A DNA stretch of 42,961 nt from Eggerthellaceae bacterium (GCA_009782615.1 WRIS01000010.1:1-42961); one strand, 5' to 3'; counted from the stretch's first letter, positions 34,289 to 42,961 are shown. A program made the numbers and translations. The notes: generated by a model from the sequence alone, not told the origin.

Positions 34289-35956
34289 CTAGAAAAGTCC
34301 CGATATCTTACCTTCGGCATCAACATCAATTTTTTCTGCACTCGGAACAGGAGGCAAGCCTGGCATAGTCATAATGTCGCCCGTCAGTGCAACAATGAAT
34401 CCAGCACCAGCGCTAATTTTTACGCTGCGCACCGTAATCTTAAATCCTTGAGGAGCACCTAAAAGCGCCATGTTATCAGAAAAGGAATACTGAGTTTTCG
34501 CCATACAAATAGGACAATCGTCAAACCCAAGGTCGGTCAGCGTCTGCACCTGCTTTTTCGCAAGTGCAGAAAACTCAACGCTATCAGCATGATAGATTCG
34601 CTTGGCAATAGCTTCGATTTTTTCTTCGATGCTTACGTTTGATTCATAGCAGAAGCTAAAATCGTTCGGCTCTTCAACCAGGCGAACGACCTCTTCAGCC
34701 AAAGCGATGCCACCTTCGCCACCCTTTGCCCACACTTCGGAAAGCGCCACATTAACGCCCAGTTCACGGCACTTGTCCTCAACCAATTTGAGTTCAGACG
34801 GCGTGTCGGTGGGAAATGCATTGATGGCGACAACCGCAGGAAGCTTAAAGACCTGCGTGATGTTTTCCACGTGCTGAAGCAAATTGGGAAGCCCCGCTTC
34901 AAGCGCGGCAAGGTTTTCTTCGTTGAGGTCGGCTTTTGCGACTCCTCCGTGGTTTTTAAGCGCCCGTACGGTGGCCACGATGACCACGGCAGAAGGCGCG
35001 AGTCCCGCCATGCGACATTTGATATCGAGAAACTTTTCCGCGCCCAAATCGGCACCAAAGCCTGCTTCGGTTACGCAGTAGTCCCCAAACTTGAGCGCAA
35101 GGCGCGTTGCCATGACCGAATTGCAGCCATGGGCGATATTGGCGAAAGGCCCGCCGTGGACAAAAGCGGGAGTGCTTTCAAGCGTTTGCACCAAATTGGG
35201 CTTCAAGGCATCTTTCAGGAGTGCCGCCATAGCGCCCTGAGCTTTCAAATCGGCTGCAGTTACGGGAGCACCCGCATGATTGTAGGCAACGATAATGCGC
35301 GCAAGCCGCTCTTTCAAATCGGTGATGCTCGATGAAAGGCACAGTATTGCCATAATTTCACTTGCTACGGTGATATCGAAACCATCTTCGCGCGGCACGC
35401 CATTTGCCCGTCCCCCCAGACCACAGGCGATATAGCGCAACTGACGGTCGTTCATGTCCACCGCACGCTTCCACGTGATGTTGCGCACGTCGATGTCAAG
35501 CGCGTTTCCTTGTTGAATATGGTTATCAAGCATCGCGGCTAAAAGATTGTTGGCAGCACCAATAGCATGGAAATCGCCCGTAAAGTGCAAGTTGATGTCT
35601 TCCATAGGAACTATCTGGGCATACCCGCCACCCGCAGCGCCGCCCTTAACACCAAACACGGGGCCCAACGACGGCTCGCGAAGCGCCACCACGACATTTT
35701 TGTTCAGCTTAGCAAGCGCGTCAGCCAAGCCGACCGTGGTAGTGGTCTTGCCCTCGCCTGCAGGGGTCGGGTTAATGGCAGTCACCAAAATCAGCTTCCC
35801 ATCAGTGGCGGCATTGTTGTTCAAAATGTTGTAATCAACTTTTGCCTTATAGGTGCCGTACCCTTCGATATAGGCAGAATCGAGGGAAAGTTTTTCTGCA
35901 ATCTCGGTAATGGGAAGGGGCTGGTTAGCTTGGGCAATTTCGATGTCTGAAAGCAT
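34289..35956 (-). CDS. fhs: Formate-tetrahydrofolate ligase
   Basis: 555 residues, the standard length. '[20 protein letters not shown]' is the nucleotide-binding P loop (GEGKTT), followed by '[19 protein letters not shown]', '[20 protein letters not shown]', and the C-terminal '[20 protein letters not shown]'. It makes 10-formyl-THF from formate and ATP. With FchA and FolD it forms the formate-to-methylene-THF branch, which feeds purines and serine or runs in reverse to yield ATP. ATG 35956 follows GAAAGGAA; the frame extends upstream without homology. Confidence 0.97.
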   Translation of the reverse strand: MLSDIEIAQANQPLPITEIAEKLSLDSAYIEGYGTYKAKVDYNILNNNAATDGKLILVTAINPTPAGEGKTTTTVGLADALAKLNKNVVVALREPSLGPVFGVKGGAAGGGYAQIVPMEDINLHFTGDFHAIGAANNLLAAMLDNHIQQGNALDIDVRNITWKRAVDMNDRQLRYIACGLGGRANGVPREDGFDITVASEIMAILCLSSSITDLKERLARIIVAYNHAGAPVTAADLKAQGAMAALLKDALKPNLVQTLESTPAFVHGGPFANIAHGCNSVMATRLALKFGDYCVTEAGFGADLGAEKFLDIKCRMAGLAPSAVVIVATVRALKNHGGVAKADLNEENLAALEAGLPNLLQHVENITQVFKLPAVVAINAFPTDTPSELKLVEDKCRELGVNVALSEVWAKGGEGGIALAEEVVRLVEEPNDFSFCYESNVSIEEKIEAIAKRIYHADSVEFSALAKKQVQTLTDLGFDDCPICMAKTQYSFSDNMALLGAPQGFKITVRSVKISAGAGFIVALTGDIMTMPGLPPVPSAEKIDVDAEGKISGLF

Positions 35957-36319
35957 GGCGTTCCTTTCTCGGACTTGTCTGCAGCAAGGGGGTTTCTCAG
36001 TTGACCTTATTCTACCGCTTCTAGGTCCCATTCCTCGCCGCAAGCGGTGCATGCACAAGATATACGTGTCGTACGGCAGGGCGCGACGGTGTTGGGCGGT
36101 GTTAGGCGGCGTTGTGCGGTGTGCGGTGTGCGGTGTGCGACGGCGTGCGACAAGGTGCGCCTGTTGCGTCGCGCGAACAACGCGGAATTATATGTCTGTT
36201 CATAATGCGGTGGTACAAGAAAAGGGGTGAAAATGCTGATACCATTTCAAGGTTCAATACAAAGTAAAACTCGAGCGCGGAAACCCCGTTGTGTTTGCAG
36301 GAGAAACAAAGGAGCCTTT
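35957..36319. other. 363-base divergent intergenic region with G/T-rich tract
   Basis: Between divergent fhs and ABC genes. The stretch at about 36070-36170 is GC-rich and strongly G/T biased on the plus strand, with repeated GTGCGGTGT words (GTGCG unit four or five times at 36114-36145). The fhs side carries GAAAGGAA and the ABC side AAAGGAG ribosome sites. I see no convincing gene. Confidence 0.55.
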
Positions 36320-37459
36320 ATGAAACGCACGTGTGCGAAACAAACAGAACAAGCAAAGCAAGCCAGCCAAGCAAAACAAGCCGAACAAGCAAAACACGCA
36401 CATCAAACCGAACAGCCGAAACGCGCGCGCTTTTTGGTGGCGGCGTTTATTGCGCTTGTATTTCTTGGTGCTGCTTTGCTCACAAGCTCTTGCACAAAGT
36501 CGTGTCCCATAATCCCCGAAGGCACCACCATAGGCTCAGGCTCAGGCACAAGCGAGTGCATGGTGGCAACTACCCTAGAGATTATGGCTATCAAAGGTCC
36601 TAGCGGCATCGGCATGGTCAAAATGATGGAATCACCCTCCTCATCGTCAACCGATGATCTCAATTACAGCTTCCGTTTAGCGGGAAGCCCCGATGAAGTA
36701 ATTGCGGCACTCTCGAGCGGCTCGGTAGATATTGCGGCGCTGCCCACCAACCTTGCGGGCAACTTCTACCAAAAGACCAGCGGCGATATCCGCCTTATCG
36801 CAATCACCACCTACGGCAACCTTTCGATTGTTGAAGTTGGGGATTCCGTCACAAAACTATCCGACCTTGTTGGGAAAACCATTCATGCAAGCGGGCAAGG
36901 CGCCAATCCGCAATACATTCTTGAATACCTTTTGCGTGATGCAGGTTTGAGCGTTGAAAACGAGGTAACAATCGAATGGCACGCCGAAATGAGCGAAGTG
37001 CTGGCTTTGTTGGCAACAGGGGAAATCGAAATCGCGCTTTTAGCAGAACCATTCGCATCCACCGCTCTTGCGAAAAACGCTCACACAAGAATTGCCCTTG
37101 ACCTCAACGATTTGTGGCAAAAAGCAACGGGCTATCCCCCCGTCATGACCGCTATTGTTGCGCGCACCAGCTATCTTGAAGCGCACCTAAGCCTTGTTGA
37201 CTCTTTCTTGGATGATCTGAGAACCTCAATTTCCTGGGTAGAGGAAAACCCCGCCGAAGCCGCTGCGATGTGTGTGACCCACAACATTATGGCTGATGCT
37301 TCGATTGCCGAAGCTGCCATACCACGGGCAGGTCTTACCTTTCTTGAGGGAAAAGACATGGTGCCTCCCCTCACCAATTACTTCGAAATCTTGATGGCAG
37401 CTAATCCCGCGTCGATTGGTGGCAATATTGTCGATGACACCTTCTTCTATCAAAGGTAG
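36320..37459 (+). CDS. NMT1/SsuA-type ABC substrate-binding lipoprotein
   Basis: 379 residues. An unusual basic Gln/Ala/Lys repeat (residues 8-34) precedes a hydrophobic signal ('FLVAAFIALVFLGAALLTSS', Cys next, imperfect lipobox). The mature domain has the type II periplasmic-binding fold of the NMT1/SsuA/TauA group: 'FRLAGSPDEVIAALSSGSVD', 'IAALPTNLAGNFYQ', 'LSDLVGKTIHASGQGANPQY', 'LLATGEIEIALLAEPFASTA'. The substrate is unknown; the group covers sulfonates, nitrate, pyrimidines and riboflavin. AAAGGAG precedes ATG 36320. It forms one operon with the permease (38 bases) and ATPase genes. Confidence 0.9.
   Translation: MKRTCAKQTEQAKQASQAKQAEQAKHAHQTEQPKRARFLVAAFIALVFLGAALLTSSCTKSCPIIPEGTTIGSGSGTSECMVATTLEIMAIKGPSGIGMVKMMESPSSSSTDDLNYSFRLAGSPDEVIAALSSGSVDIAALPTNLAGNFYQKTSGDIRLIAITTYGNLSIVEVGDSVTKLSDLVGKTIHASGQGANPQYILEYLLRDAGLSVENEVTIEWHAEMSEVLALLATGEIEIALLAEPFASTALAKNAHTRIALDLNDLWQKATGYPPVMTAIVARTSYLEAHLSLVDSFLDDLRTSISWVEENPAEAAAMCVTHNIMADASIAEAAIPRAGLTFLEGKDMVPPLTNYFEILMAANPASIGGNIVDDTFFYQR
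36350..36421 (+). repeat. 18-bp tandem repeat in the binding-protein 5' end
   Basis: Codes QAKQAS, QAKQAE, QAKHAH and QTEQPK: four 18-bp units, the first two nearly identical at DNA level. Confidence 0.8.
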
Positions 37460-37497
37460 AATAGACGCACACAAACTTCCGTCGTTGTGAGAAACAG

Positions 37498-38430
37498 TTG
37501 ACCGAAAAGAACGAACATAACACCAACAGGCAGCGCACCCATCGGGTATGGCTTCCTTATGAGCGCCCCTCTTCGGTGTGGGTAAGAATTGCCCGCATCG
37601 CGCTTGTTTTCGCGGCACTCATAGCACTGTGGTGGCTTGTGTCTTTCTTTGTTGAAAAGACGCTCATCCTCCCAACCCCCCTTGAAGTCCTTGTGCGCCT
37701 TGGCGAACTCATTTTCGAGGCGGTATTCTGGAAAAGCATACTGGCAACGTTGGGGCGCATTCTTCTTGGATTCTGTCTGGGAATGACCCTTGGCGCGGTT
37801 TTCGCCTTCATCATGTATCGCCTTGAAATCGCAAACCTTGTGTTTGCTCCGATTATTCGCATTATTCAGGCAACCCCCATCGTTTCGTTTATTCTTATTG
37901 CTCTTATCTGGCTGCCAACCAATGCCCTTCCTGTTGTTATCTCAGGCATGATGGTATTGCCTATTGCCTGGTCAAGCATTGCAACTGGACTCCAAAGTAT
38001 CAACTACAACATCCTTGAAATGGCAAGCGTCTTTCGCATCGGGCGCATGCGCATGCTTGCCCGAGTCTTTCTTCCTGCACTCAATCCATCCATCACTGCC
38101 GCTGCTATCAGCGGTATCGGGCTTGCCTGGAAGTCAGGAATCACTGCCGAAGTGCTCGCCTTGCCCGCCCTTGCCATCGGACGCGGCATCTACGACGCAA
38201 AAATCTATCTGGAAACTCCCGACCTTTTCGCGTGGACTCTCGTTGTCATCGCCTTGAGTTTTGCCCTTGAAGCAGGCTTTAAGGCACTCATGCGCATCTC
38301 CGCGCCTCGGGCAGAGGCTATTCCTTCTGCCGTGCTCCCTGCGGTAGCGCCTGCGGAATTGCCCCAGGAATTGTCCGCCGCAATACCCTCGGATACGCAA
38401 AACGAAGGGGGCGAACGGCATGCCAACTGA
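37498..38430 (+). CDS. ABC transporter permease (SsuC/TauC type)
   Basis: 310 residues, about six transmembrane helices and the BPD_transp_1 fold. The EAA loop with its Gly is visible ('YNILEMASVFRIGRMRMLAR', then 'VFLPALNPSITAAAISGIGL'). TTG 37498 is taken as start because no ATG or GTG fits and the reading begins right after the SBP gene; the ribosome site is weak (GAGAAACAG), which may lower expression. A Pro/Ala-rich C-terminal tail of about 35 residues follows. The stop overlaps the ATPase start by 11 bases. Confidence 0.88.
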   Translation: MTEKNEHNTNRQRTHRVWLPYERPSSVWVRIARIALVFAALIALWWLVSFFVEKTLILPTPLEVLVRLGELIFEAVFWKSILATLGRILLGFCLGMTLGAVFAFIMYRLEIANLVFAPIIRIIQATPIVSFILIALIWLPTNALPVVISGMMVLPIAWSSIATGLQSINYNILEMASVFRIGRMRMLARVFLPALNPSITAAAISGIGLAWKSGITAEVLALPALAIGRGIYDAKIYLETPDLFAWTLVVIALSFALEAGFKALMRISAPRAEAIPSAVLPAVAPAELPQELSAAIPSDTQNEGGERHAN

Positions 38431-39046
38431 GCACACACCAACTGAGCAACTTCGCCTTGAGCACGTAGATGTCTCTTTAGGAGATGCCCGCGTCCTTGCC
38501 GATTTTAGCCTTGCTTTCCCCGAATGTGGTTTCGTTTGTATCACTGGTCCTTCGGGCGGAGGTAAGACTACCTTGCTCAAAGTGATTGCGGGACTTATCG
38601 AACCCGACAACGGCACCGTAAGCGGCATCGACAAAACGCGTCTTGCCATGATGTTTGCCGAAGATGTGCTCTTAGACTGGCTGAGCGTTGAAGAAAATAT
38701 CGCGCTGGTCGTAAAAGATTCATCCCTGGTATCTTCGGCGTGCTCCCAAGCACTTGAGACTGTTGAGCTTAGCGGATACGAAAAGCACTATCCTGTTGAA
38801 CTCAGCAAGGGGATGCAGCGCCGCGTTGCTCTTGCGCGCGCGCTTGCTTTTGAAAGCGATATACTCTTGCTCGATGAGCCGACCGTGAACCTCGACAACC
38901 GTCTAGCTTGTGCCATCATGGCGCGCATCGTTGAGCTGCGCAAAGACCGCCTGACTATCTGTGTCACTCACAACCCTGACCTCATGCAGGGCTTCGCCAC
39001 CCACACCTACCGCTTCATCGGTTTACCCCTTACCCCAACAGAGTAA
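38420..39046 (+). CDS. ABC transporter ATPase (SsuB/TauB type) with altered Q-loop
   Basis: 208 residues, slightly short for the group (about 240). Walker A 'GPSGGGKTTLLK', signature 'LSKGMQRRVALARAL' (LSKGMQ for LSGGMQ), Walker B 'ILLLDEPTVNLDN' and the switch His in 'CVTHNPDL' are present. The Q-loop, usually 'xFQE', reads 'MMFAEDVLLDWLSVEENIAL' with Ala at the Gln position. The Q-loop Gln contacts Mg and the transmembrane domains, so activity may be reduced or altered. Overlap with the permease gene shows a common transcript. Confidence 0.9.
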   Translation: MPTEHTPTEQLRLEHVDVSLGDARVLADFSLAFPECGFVCITGPSGGGKTTLLKVIAGLIEPDNGTVSGIDKTRLAMMFAEDVLLDWLSVEENIALVVKDSSLVSSACSQALETVELSGYEKHYPVELSKGMQRRVALARALAFESDILLLDEPTVNLDNRLACAIMARIVELRKDRLTICVTHNPDLMQGFATHTYRFIGLPLTPTE

Positions 39047-39054
39047 GCCACAAG

Positions 39055-39082
39055 AAAAGTTCTGCCAGCTGAAAAGTCGGCG
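39055..39082 (+). repeat. Decayed copy of the terminator-type hairpin
   Basis: AAAAGTTCTGCCAGCTGAAAAG followed by TCGGCG resembles the intact hairpin at 39150-39177 but its right arm is mutated. It lies nine bases past the ATPase stop and may have been its terminator. Confidence 0.6.
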
Positions 39083-39149
39083 TACCTGTTGCCGATTGCC
39101 CCCCCCATATTCATATCAGACAGCGAGAGGCACCTCGCAGCGTCAAAAA

Positions 39150-39177
39150 GTTCCGCCAGCTGAAAAGCTGGCGGAAC
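39150..39177 (-). terminator. Terminator after the EF-G-like gene
   Basis: GTTCCGCCAGC (39150-39160) pairs perfectly with GCTGGCGGAAC (39167-39177) around TGAAAA. On the minus strand the stem is followed by TTTTTG, eight bases past the stop. A C8 tract lies at about 39100. Confidence 0.9.
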
Positions 39178-39184
39178 CTAAAAG

Positions 39185-41257
39185 CTAGTTTCCTGCGGCA
39201 CGTGAAGCCTGGTATTCTGCTACCAGCTTCTTCGTCACATCACCTGGAGCTTCTTCATAACCATCAACCTCAATCGCATAAGAGCCACTTCCGCGAGAAA
39301 TCGACCGCAGATCTTTGGTGTAGGTCACCACTTCAGCATAAGGTACGCGCACCTTGATGACGGTATCGCCCGCATCGTTGGAATCGGTACCGATAATACG
39401 ACCGCGACGCGTAGACACATCCCCCATGACCGCACCAGCATATTCTTCGCCAACCGTAATATCAAGATTCGCCATCGGCTCAAGAAGAATCGGATTTGCC
39501 TTTTCGCACGCCGCCCTAAAGCCAATGCGCGCTGCTGTGCGGAAAGCCATTTCGTTTGAGTCAACCGCGTGGTAGGAACCGTCATAGACCGCACATTTGA
39601 TGTCCACTATCGGATAGCCCGCCAAAAAGCCTTCCTTCATAGTGTCTTGCACGCCTTTGTCAACTGCGGGAATGAACCCGCGCGGAATCCTACCGCCGAC
39701 AATCTCGTCCAAGAATGCATAGCCACCACCAGGATTAGGCTCAAGACGCAACCAGCAGTCGCCGAACTGCCCAGCTCCACCCGTTTGCTTCTTGTGACGA
39801 CCCTGTGCTTCGGCAACCTTGCGAATGGTCTCGCGATATGGTACACGCACAGGAAGAAGTTTTGCCTCAACACCGCCTTGGTCTTTCATGCGCGAAAGGA
39901 TGGTCTCAACTTGGGTGTCGCCCATGGCGGTAAGCACGGTTTGGTGGGTCTCTTCGTTTCTTGTGATGCTTACCGTTGGATCCATTTCAGAAAGTCTTGC
40001 CAAGAAAGTTCCTAGCTTGTCTTCTTCATTTTTGTTCGCTGCTTCAAGCGCCACGGGATAAAGCGGCTTCGGTAGTGCCAAAGGCTCGATAACCAAAGAG
40101 CCCGATTTTGAAAGGGTGTCGCCCGTGCGCGTTTCGGTCAGCTTCGGAATCGTGATGATATCGCCCGCCTTCGCAGCCTTCACATCGGTCACCTCTTTGC
40201 CCATCATGGTATAGAGGTGTCCCAAACGTTCCTTCTTGCCTGTGCGCGCGTTGATAAGTTCCATGCCTGGCTCAAGCACGCCCGAGATAATTTTTACGAA
40301 ACTAATGCGTCCCACAAAGGGGTCTGACAAGGTCTTAAACACGAAACCAGCAGGTTCGCCGCCCTCGTCAATCGCCACCGCATCTCCGCTTTCAAGATAG
40401 AAATGTCCTTGTGAGCGCGGTGAGGGGAAGTAGGTCGAAATGTCTTCCATGAGACCTTCGATGCCTTGCTTGATGATGGTCGAGCCAACGAATACTGGAA
40501 TGAAAATCTCTTGGGCGATAGCCTTGCCCAGCAAAGATTCAAGTTCTTCTTGGGTCAGCTGTTCTTCCCCATCAAGATATTTCAGCATCAATTCGTCATC
40601 AGCTTCAGCAACAAGGTCGCACAGCTTATCGCGCGCAGCTTGCGCGGCGTCGAGATAGTCCGCAGGAATCTCTTCAATAATCTCTTTGTCGCTGTCTGCT
40701 GGATGAAGACGCGCTTTCATGCGAATAACGTCGATAACGCCCTTGAAATCGGCATCAACGCCGATAGGAATGGTTACCGCACCCAAGCGCGAGCCAAAAC
40801 GCGCGTGAAGCGTTGCCATCGCCGCATCAAAATTCGCATGTTCACGGTCGATATGATTGATGAAAACCGCACGGCACAAGCGCATTTTCGACGCTTCGTG
40901 CCAGAGCCTGGTGGTCATGACCTGCGGTCCTGCAACAGCATCAACCACAAAGAGAGCCATTTCTGCTGCTTGTAACGTAGCCAGAGTATCCCCAACGAAG
41001 TCAGGGTGTCCCGAAGTATCAAGCAGGTTTATCTTGAAATCCTTATAAGGAATCGGTGCGACCGATGTCCCGATAGTGAATTTACGTTTGATTTCTTCCG
41101 CATCGTAGTCGAGGTAAGATTTCCCGTCATGAGTTGTACCCATACGAGCCGTTTTCCCCGAAACAAAAAGCATCGCTTCCGCAAGGGAAGTCTTGCCGGC
41201 GCCGTCTTGCCCGACCAGTGCGATATTGCGCACATGTTCAGTAGCAGGAGCTGCCAT
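39185..41257 (-). CDS. EF-G-like translational GTPase paralogue
   Basis: 690 residues. G domain: P loop 'LVGQDGAGKTSLAEAML', 'INLLDTSGHPDF' (DTSGH for DTPGH) and the fourth motif 'INHIDREHANF' (NHID for NKxD). Domain II, III and the domain IV 'GRHKKQTGGAGQFGDCWLRL' loop and the C-terminal domain V ('LRSISRGSGSYAIEV') are complete. This is the FusA2-like branch of EF-G, not the main fusA, which is expected beside rpsG. Members are thought to act in ribosome recycling or stress, or as resistance factors. ATG 41257 was chosen over upstream GTG/TTG codons. The missing Lys of NKxD should weaken guanine specificity. Confidence 0.9.
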   Translation of the reverse strand: MAAPATEHVRNIALVGQDGAGKTSLAEAMLFVSGKTARMGTTHDGKSYLDYDAEEIKRKFTIGTSVAPIPYKDFKINLLDTSGHPDFVGDTLATLQAAEMALFVVDAVAGPQVMTTRLWHEASKMRLCRAVFINHIDREHANFDAAMATLHARFGSRLGAVTIPIGVDADFKGVIDVIRMKARLHPADSDKEIIEEIPADYLDAAQAARDKLCDLVAEADDELMLKYLDGEEQLTQEELESLLGKAIAQEIFIPVFVGSTIIKQGIEGLMEDISTYFPSPRSQGHFYLESGDAVAIDEGGEPAGFVFKTLSDPFVGRISFVKIISGVLEPGMELINARTGKKERLGHLYTMMGKEVTDVKAAKAGDIITIPKLTETRTGDTLSKSGSLVIEPLALPKPLYPVALEAANKNEEDKLGTFLARLSEMDPTVSITRNEETHQTVLTAMGDTQVETILSRMKDQGGVEAKLLPVRVPYRETIRKVAEAQGRHKKQTGGAGQFGDCWLRLEPNPGGGYAFLDEIVGGRIPRGFIPAVDKGVQDTMKEGFLAGYPIVDIKCAVYDGSYHAVDSNEMAFRTAARIGFRAACEKANPILLEPMANLDITVGEEYAGAVMGDVSTRRGRIIGTDSNDAGDTVIKVRVPYAEVVTYTKDLRSISRGSGSYAIEVDGYEEAPGDVTKKLVAEYQASRAAGN

Positions 41258-41593
41258 ATTGACCACCAACCTTTCACGTCGTGCGATGTGTGCTTTTCAT
41301 CATCAGAAGCACAGACCGCGGTGAGCCTTACTCGAACATATTTCCAAGACGAAACTCGGGTCTGCAACCGAAGTCAAAACCTAAGCCTCATCCTTTTAGA
41401 TACCGTCAAAGGTGATTGCGATAGTTTAACGTAAAAACCTAAAGCCCGTCCTGAGAAATCCTTGATTATCGGATAAAGAATGCAAGCAGAGCAGCACCGA
41501 GAGCAGCGAGGCGTCAAGAACACACGCTGGAATCCGCATCGACAAGTAAGCAACACAAAGAGCAGTAAAGCTTCGTCGTAGAGAATAGCGCCC
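41258..41593. other. 336-base intergenic region
   Basis: Between the start of the EF-G-like gene and the 3' end of the ChW amidase, both on the minus strand. It should carry the EF-G-like promoter, but no clear -35/-10 pair stands out. No gene or repeat is supported. Confidence 0.5.
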
Positions 41594-42961
41594 TTATAGC
41601 TTAATGACCGTATAGCTCAAATATCCTGAACTGATGCCGCTAATTTTGTTAGTTCCCGAAGAGTGCCAGAATTTGTCCTCATTCGGGCTGTCTCCCCAGA
41701 AGAAACCTACATGACAATCATCGCTTCCCGTCAGGAAGAACACATCTCCCTTTTCTAAAACCCCTGAAGCAAGCATCTGCGCTTTTGTCCTAAAGGTGTA
41801 GTGGGTCACCTTGTTGTTTTGCACCCACGCCATCCAAGTCCCAGCACAATAGGAAGTCCCTCCAAGGTGAGGAATGCGATTGCCGTTCGCACCTGAACGA
41901 TTGAAAACGCACCACACAAATCCCGTGCAGTTCATTCCTGCTGTTCCGTTATATGAAATATCCCCATTAGGTGAGCGCCAATCATAGGGACGCCAGGGCG
42001 TTCCCAGATAGAATTTGGTGCGCTCGTTTTTTGACAGTTCATTCAGAACCGCAGAAGGGCTGATACCCAACACGCTGCAAATACCATGAGGATTCGTCTC
42101 TCGATACGCTCGCGCCGTAGACCCTGGAGCAGGTGCTCCTTTGGCGACAATCGTAATTTCGAAGGCCTCCAAAACATGTCCAAGTTTCCCCGTGCCCGCA
42201 TTTGCACCGTTTTTAGCCCAGCCCATCCATCCGATGTTGGAAACATGGGCACGGTAATACACATCGAAGTATTTTGATAGGTCTCCTGTTAGGCGAATGC
42301 CCACCGCCTCAACGCGCTTGGATTGACCCTCGGTGCCCGCAAGGACTCCGTCGCGCTTCCAGCCTTGCCAGCCAACATTTTGCACATGGGCGCGGTATTC
42401 AATACCGCCTGAGATATTGCTTTTAACAGAAAGCTTGAAGGCTTCCATACGCAAACCCTGCCCTGTGGTTCCCACTACGCGCCGCCCTGAGCCTTGAGCA
42501 AGCCAGCCTTTTGAAGCAACGTGTCCTTGGGAGGTATAGGTCAACTCAACCGAAGGATTAACGGTGGACCAAGGAGCCTTGCTGCCCTTGGCAACTAAGC
42601 GCACCTGAGCAGCTTCCATACGACAAGAAAATCCTGTGATGCCAGCTACTTCAGAGTTTTTCGCCCAGCCGAGCCATCCGAAGTTTGCACAATGGACACG
42701 ATAGTAAAGGTCATATTTTTTGGCAAGCTCACCCGTGAGGCGCATCTGTAGAGCTTCCATCTGACGGGATTGCCCTGTGGTTCCCGCGGTGGCTCCGCTT
42801 GATTTCCATCCCTGCCAGCCAATACCTGAAACGTGAGTACGATATTCAATTGAACCTGAATAGTCAGCGTTTGCCACTTGTAGGCAAAGCGCCTCCATGC
42901 GATAACCCCTGCCTGTGGTACCTGTTGTTGTACCTTCAGCTACCCAGCCCTGCCAACCTAG
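41594..42961 (-). CDS. ChW-repeat cell-wall amidase (5' end outside window)
   Basis: The frame is open to the window edge (reading LGWQGWVAEGTTTGTTG), so the ATG at 42898 is internal and the start lies beyond the window. At least seven ChW repeats (Clostridial hydrophobic, each with GWxGW and a following M/VEA-x-L strand: 'IGWQGWKSSGATAGTTGQS', 'FGWLGWAKNSEVAGITGFS', 'VGWQGWKRDG', 'IGWMGWAKNG') lie before a C-terminal catalytic domain. That domain has Cys in 'GMNCTGFVWCVF' and His in 'DDCHVGFFWGD', so it is an NlpC/P60-like papain-fold amidase. The ChW array probably binds wall polymer and keeps the enzyme at the surface. Single gene, no downstream partner seen. Confidence 0.88.
   Translation of the reverse strand, partial: LGWQGWVAEGTTTGTTGRGYRMEALCLQVANADYSGSIEYRTHVSGIGWQGWKSSGATAGTTGQSRQMEALQMRLTGELAKKYDLYYRVHCANFGWLGWAKNSEVAGITGFSCRMEAAQVRLVAKGSKAPWSTVNPSVELTYTSQGHVASKGWLAQGSGRRVVGTTGQGLRMEAFKLSVKSNISGGIEYRAHVQNVGWQGWKRDGVLAGTEGQSKRVEAVGIRLTGDLSKYFDVYYRAHVSNIGWMGWAKNGANAGTGKLGHVLEAFEITIVAKGAPAPGSTARAYRETNPHGICSVLGISPSAVLNELSKNERTKFYLGTPWRPYDWRSPNGDISYNGTAGMNCTGFVWCVFNRSGANGNRIPHLGGTSYCAGTWMAWVQNNKVTHYTFRTKAQMLASGVLEKGDVFFLTGSDDCHVGFFWGDSPNEDKFWHSSGTNKISGISSGYLSYTVIKL

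Overview
The window looks like a chromosomal segment of an anaerobic actinobacterium of the class Coriobacteriia, probably Eggerthellaceae. This is inferred from overall character, not from a marker-gene search: GC near 50%, cell-wall hydrolases with ChW repeats, a complete fhs-fchA-folD one-carbon set, an EF-G-like paralogue, an aconitase/isocitrate dehydrogenase pair, and LigA, NnrD and AcpS genes packed head to tail. I found no rRNA or tRNA gene and no CRISPR array.

Region 1 (1 to about 6.9 kb, possibly to 8.4 kb) is the integrase end of an integrative conjugative element. It holds the end of a CHAP-domain wall hydrolase cut by the window edge, an ImmA/IrrE-type metallopeptidase, a 49-residue element protein, a sigma-70-like regulator, a structured non-coding stretch, a MazF-fold protein fused to a zinc ribbon, a 38-codon ORF joined to both neighbours by ATGA overlaps, an excisionase-like protein, a tyrosine recombinase and a MobC-like protein. 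A Fic protein follows and may be cargo or chromosomal. The far end of the element lies outside the window.

Region 2 (8.4 to 16.2 kb) holds envelope and unknown genes: a DUF3465 protein, a lipoprotein, a zinc-ribbon membrane protein, a very unusual 693-residue protein built from about 28 heptapeptides plus four copies of an FP-rich module on both sides of one membrane helix and a C-terminal SH3 domain, a translationally coupled padR-DUF1700-DUF4097 operon with an AT-rich palindromic operator, and a DUF4013 membrane protein. Region 3 (16.2 to 25.9 kb) has rplJ-rplL with an L10 leader, a large membrane protein of unknown function, acnA, icd, a HEAT-like protein, a CapA-type protein and a small XRE regulator.

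Region 4 (25.8 to 28.2 kb) has a divergent XRE/S24-repressor pair with three similar operators between them, then gene-poor DNA with poly-C tracts, dispersed REP-like repeats and a small signal-peptide ORF frameshifted at an 11-base G tract. Region 5 (28.2 to 36 kb) is ligA-nnrD-acpS, a zinc-ribbon membrane protein, and folD-fchA-fhs. Region 6 (36 to 43 kb) is an NMT1-type ABC importer, an EF-G-like GTPase and a ChW-repeat amidase cut by the window end.

A theme across the window is short in-frame tandem repeats added to the ends or linkers of otherwise ordinary genes (ligA, acpS, the ABC binding protein, DUF1700) and tandem repeats at gene 3' ends (after icd and after the heptad protein).
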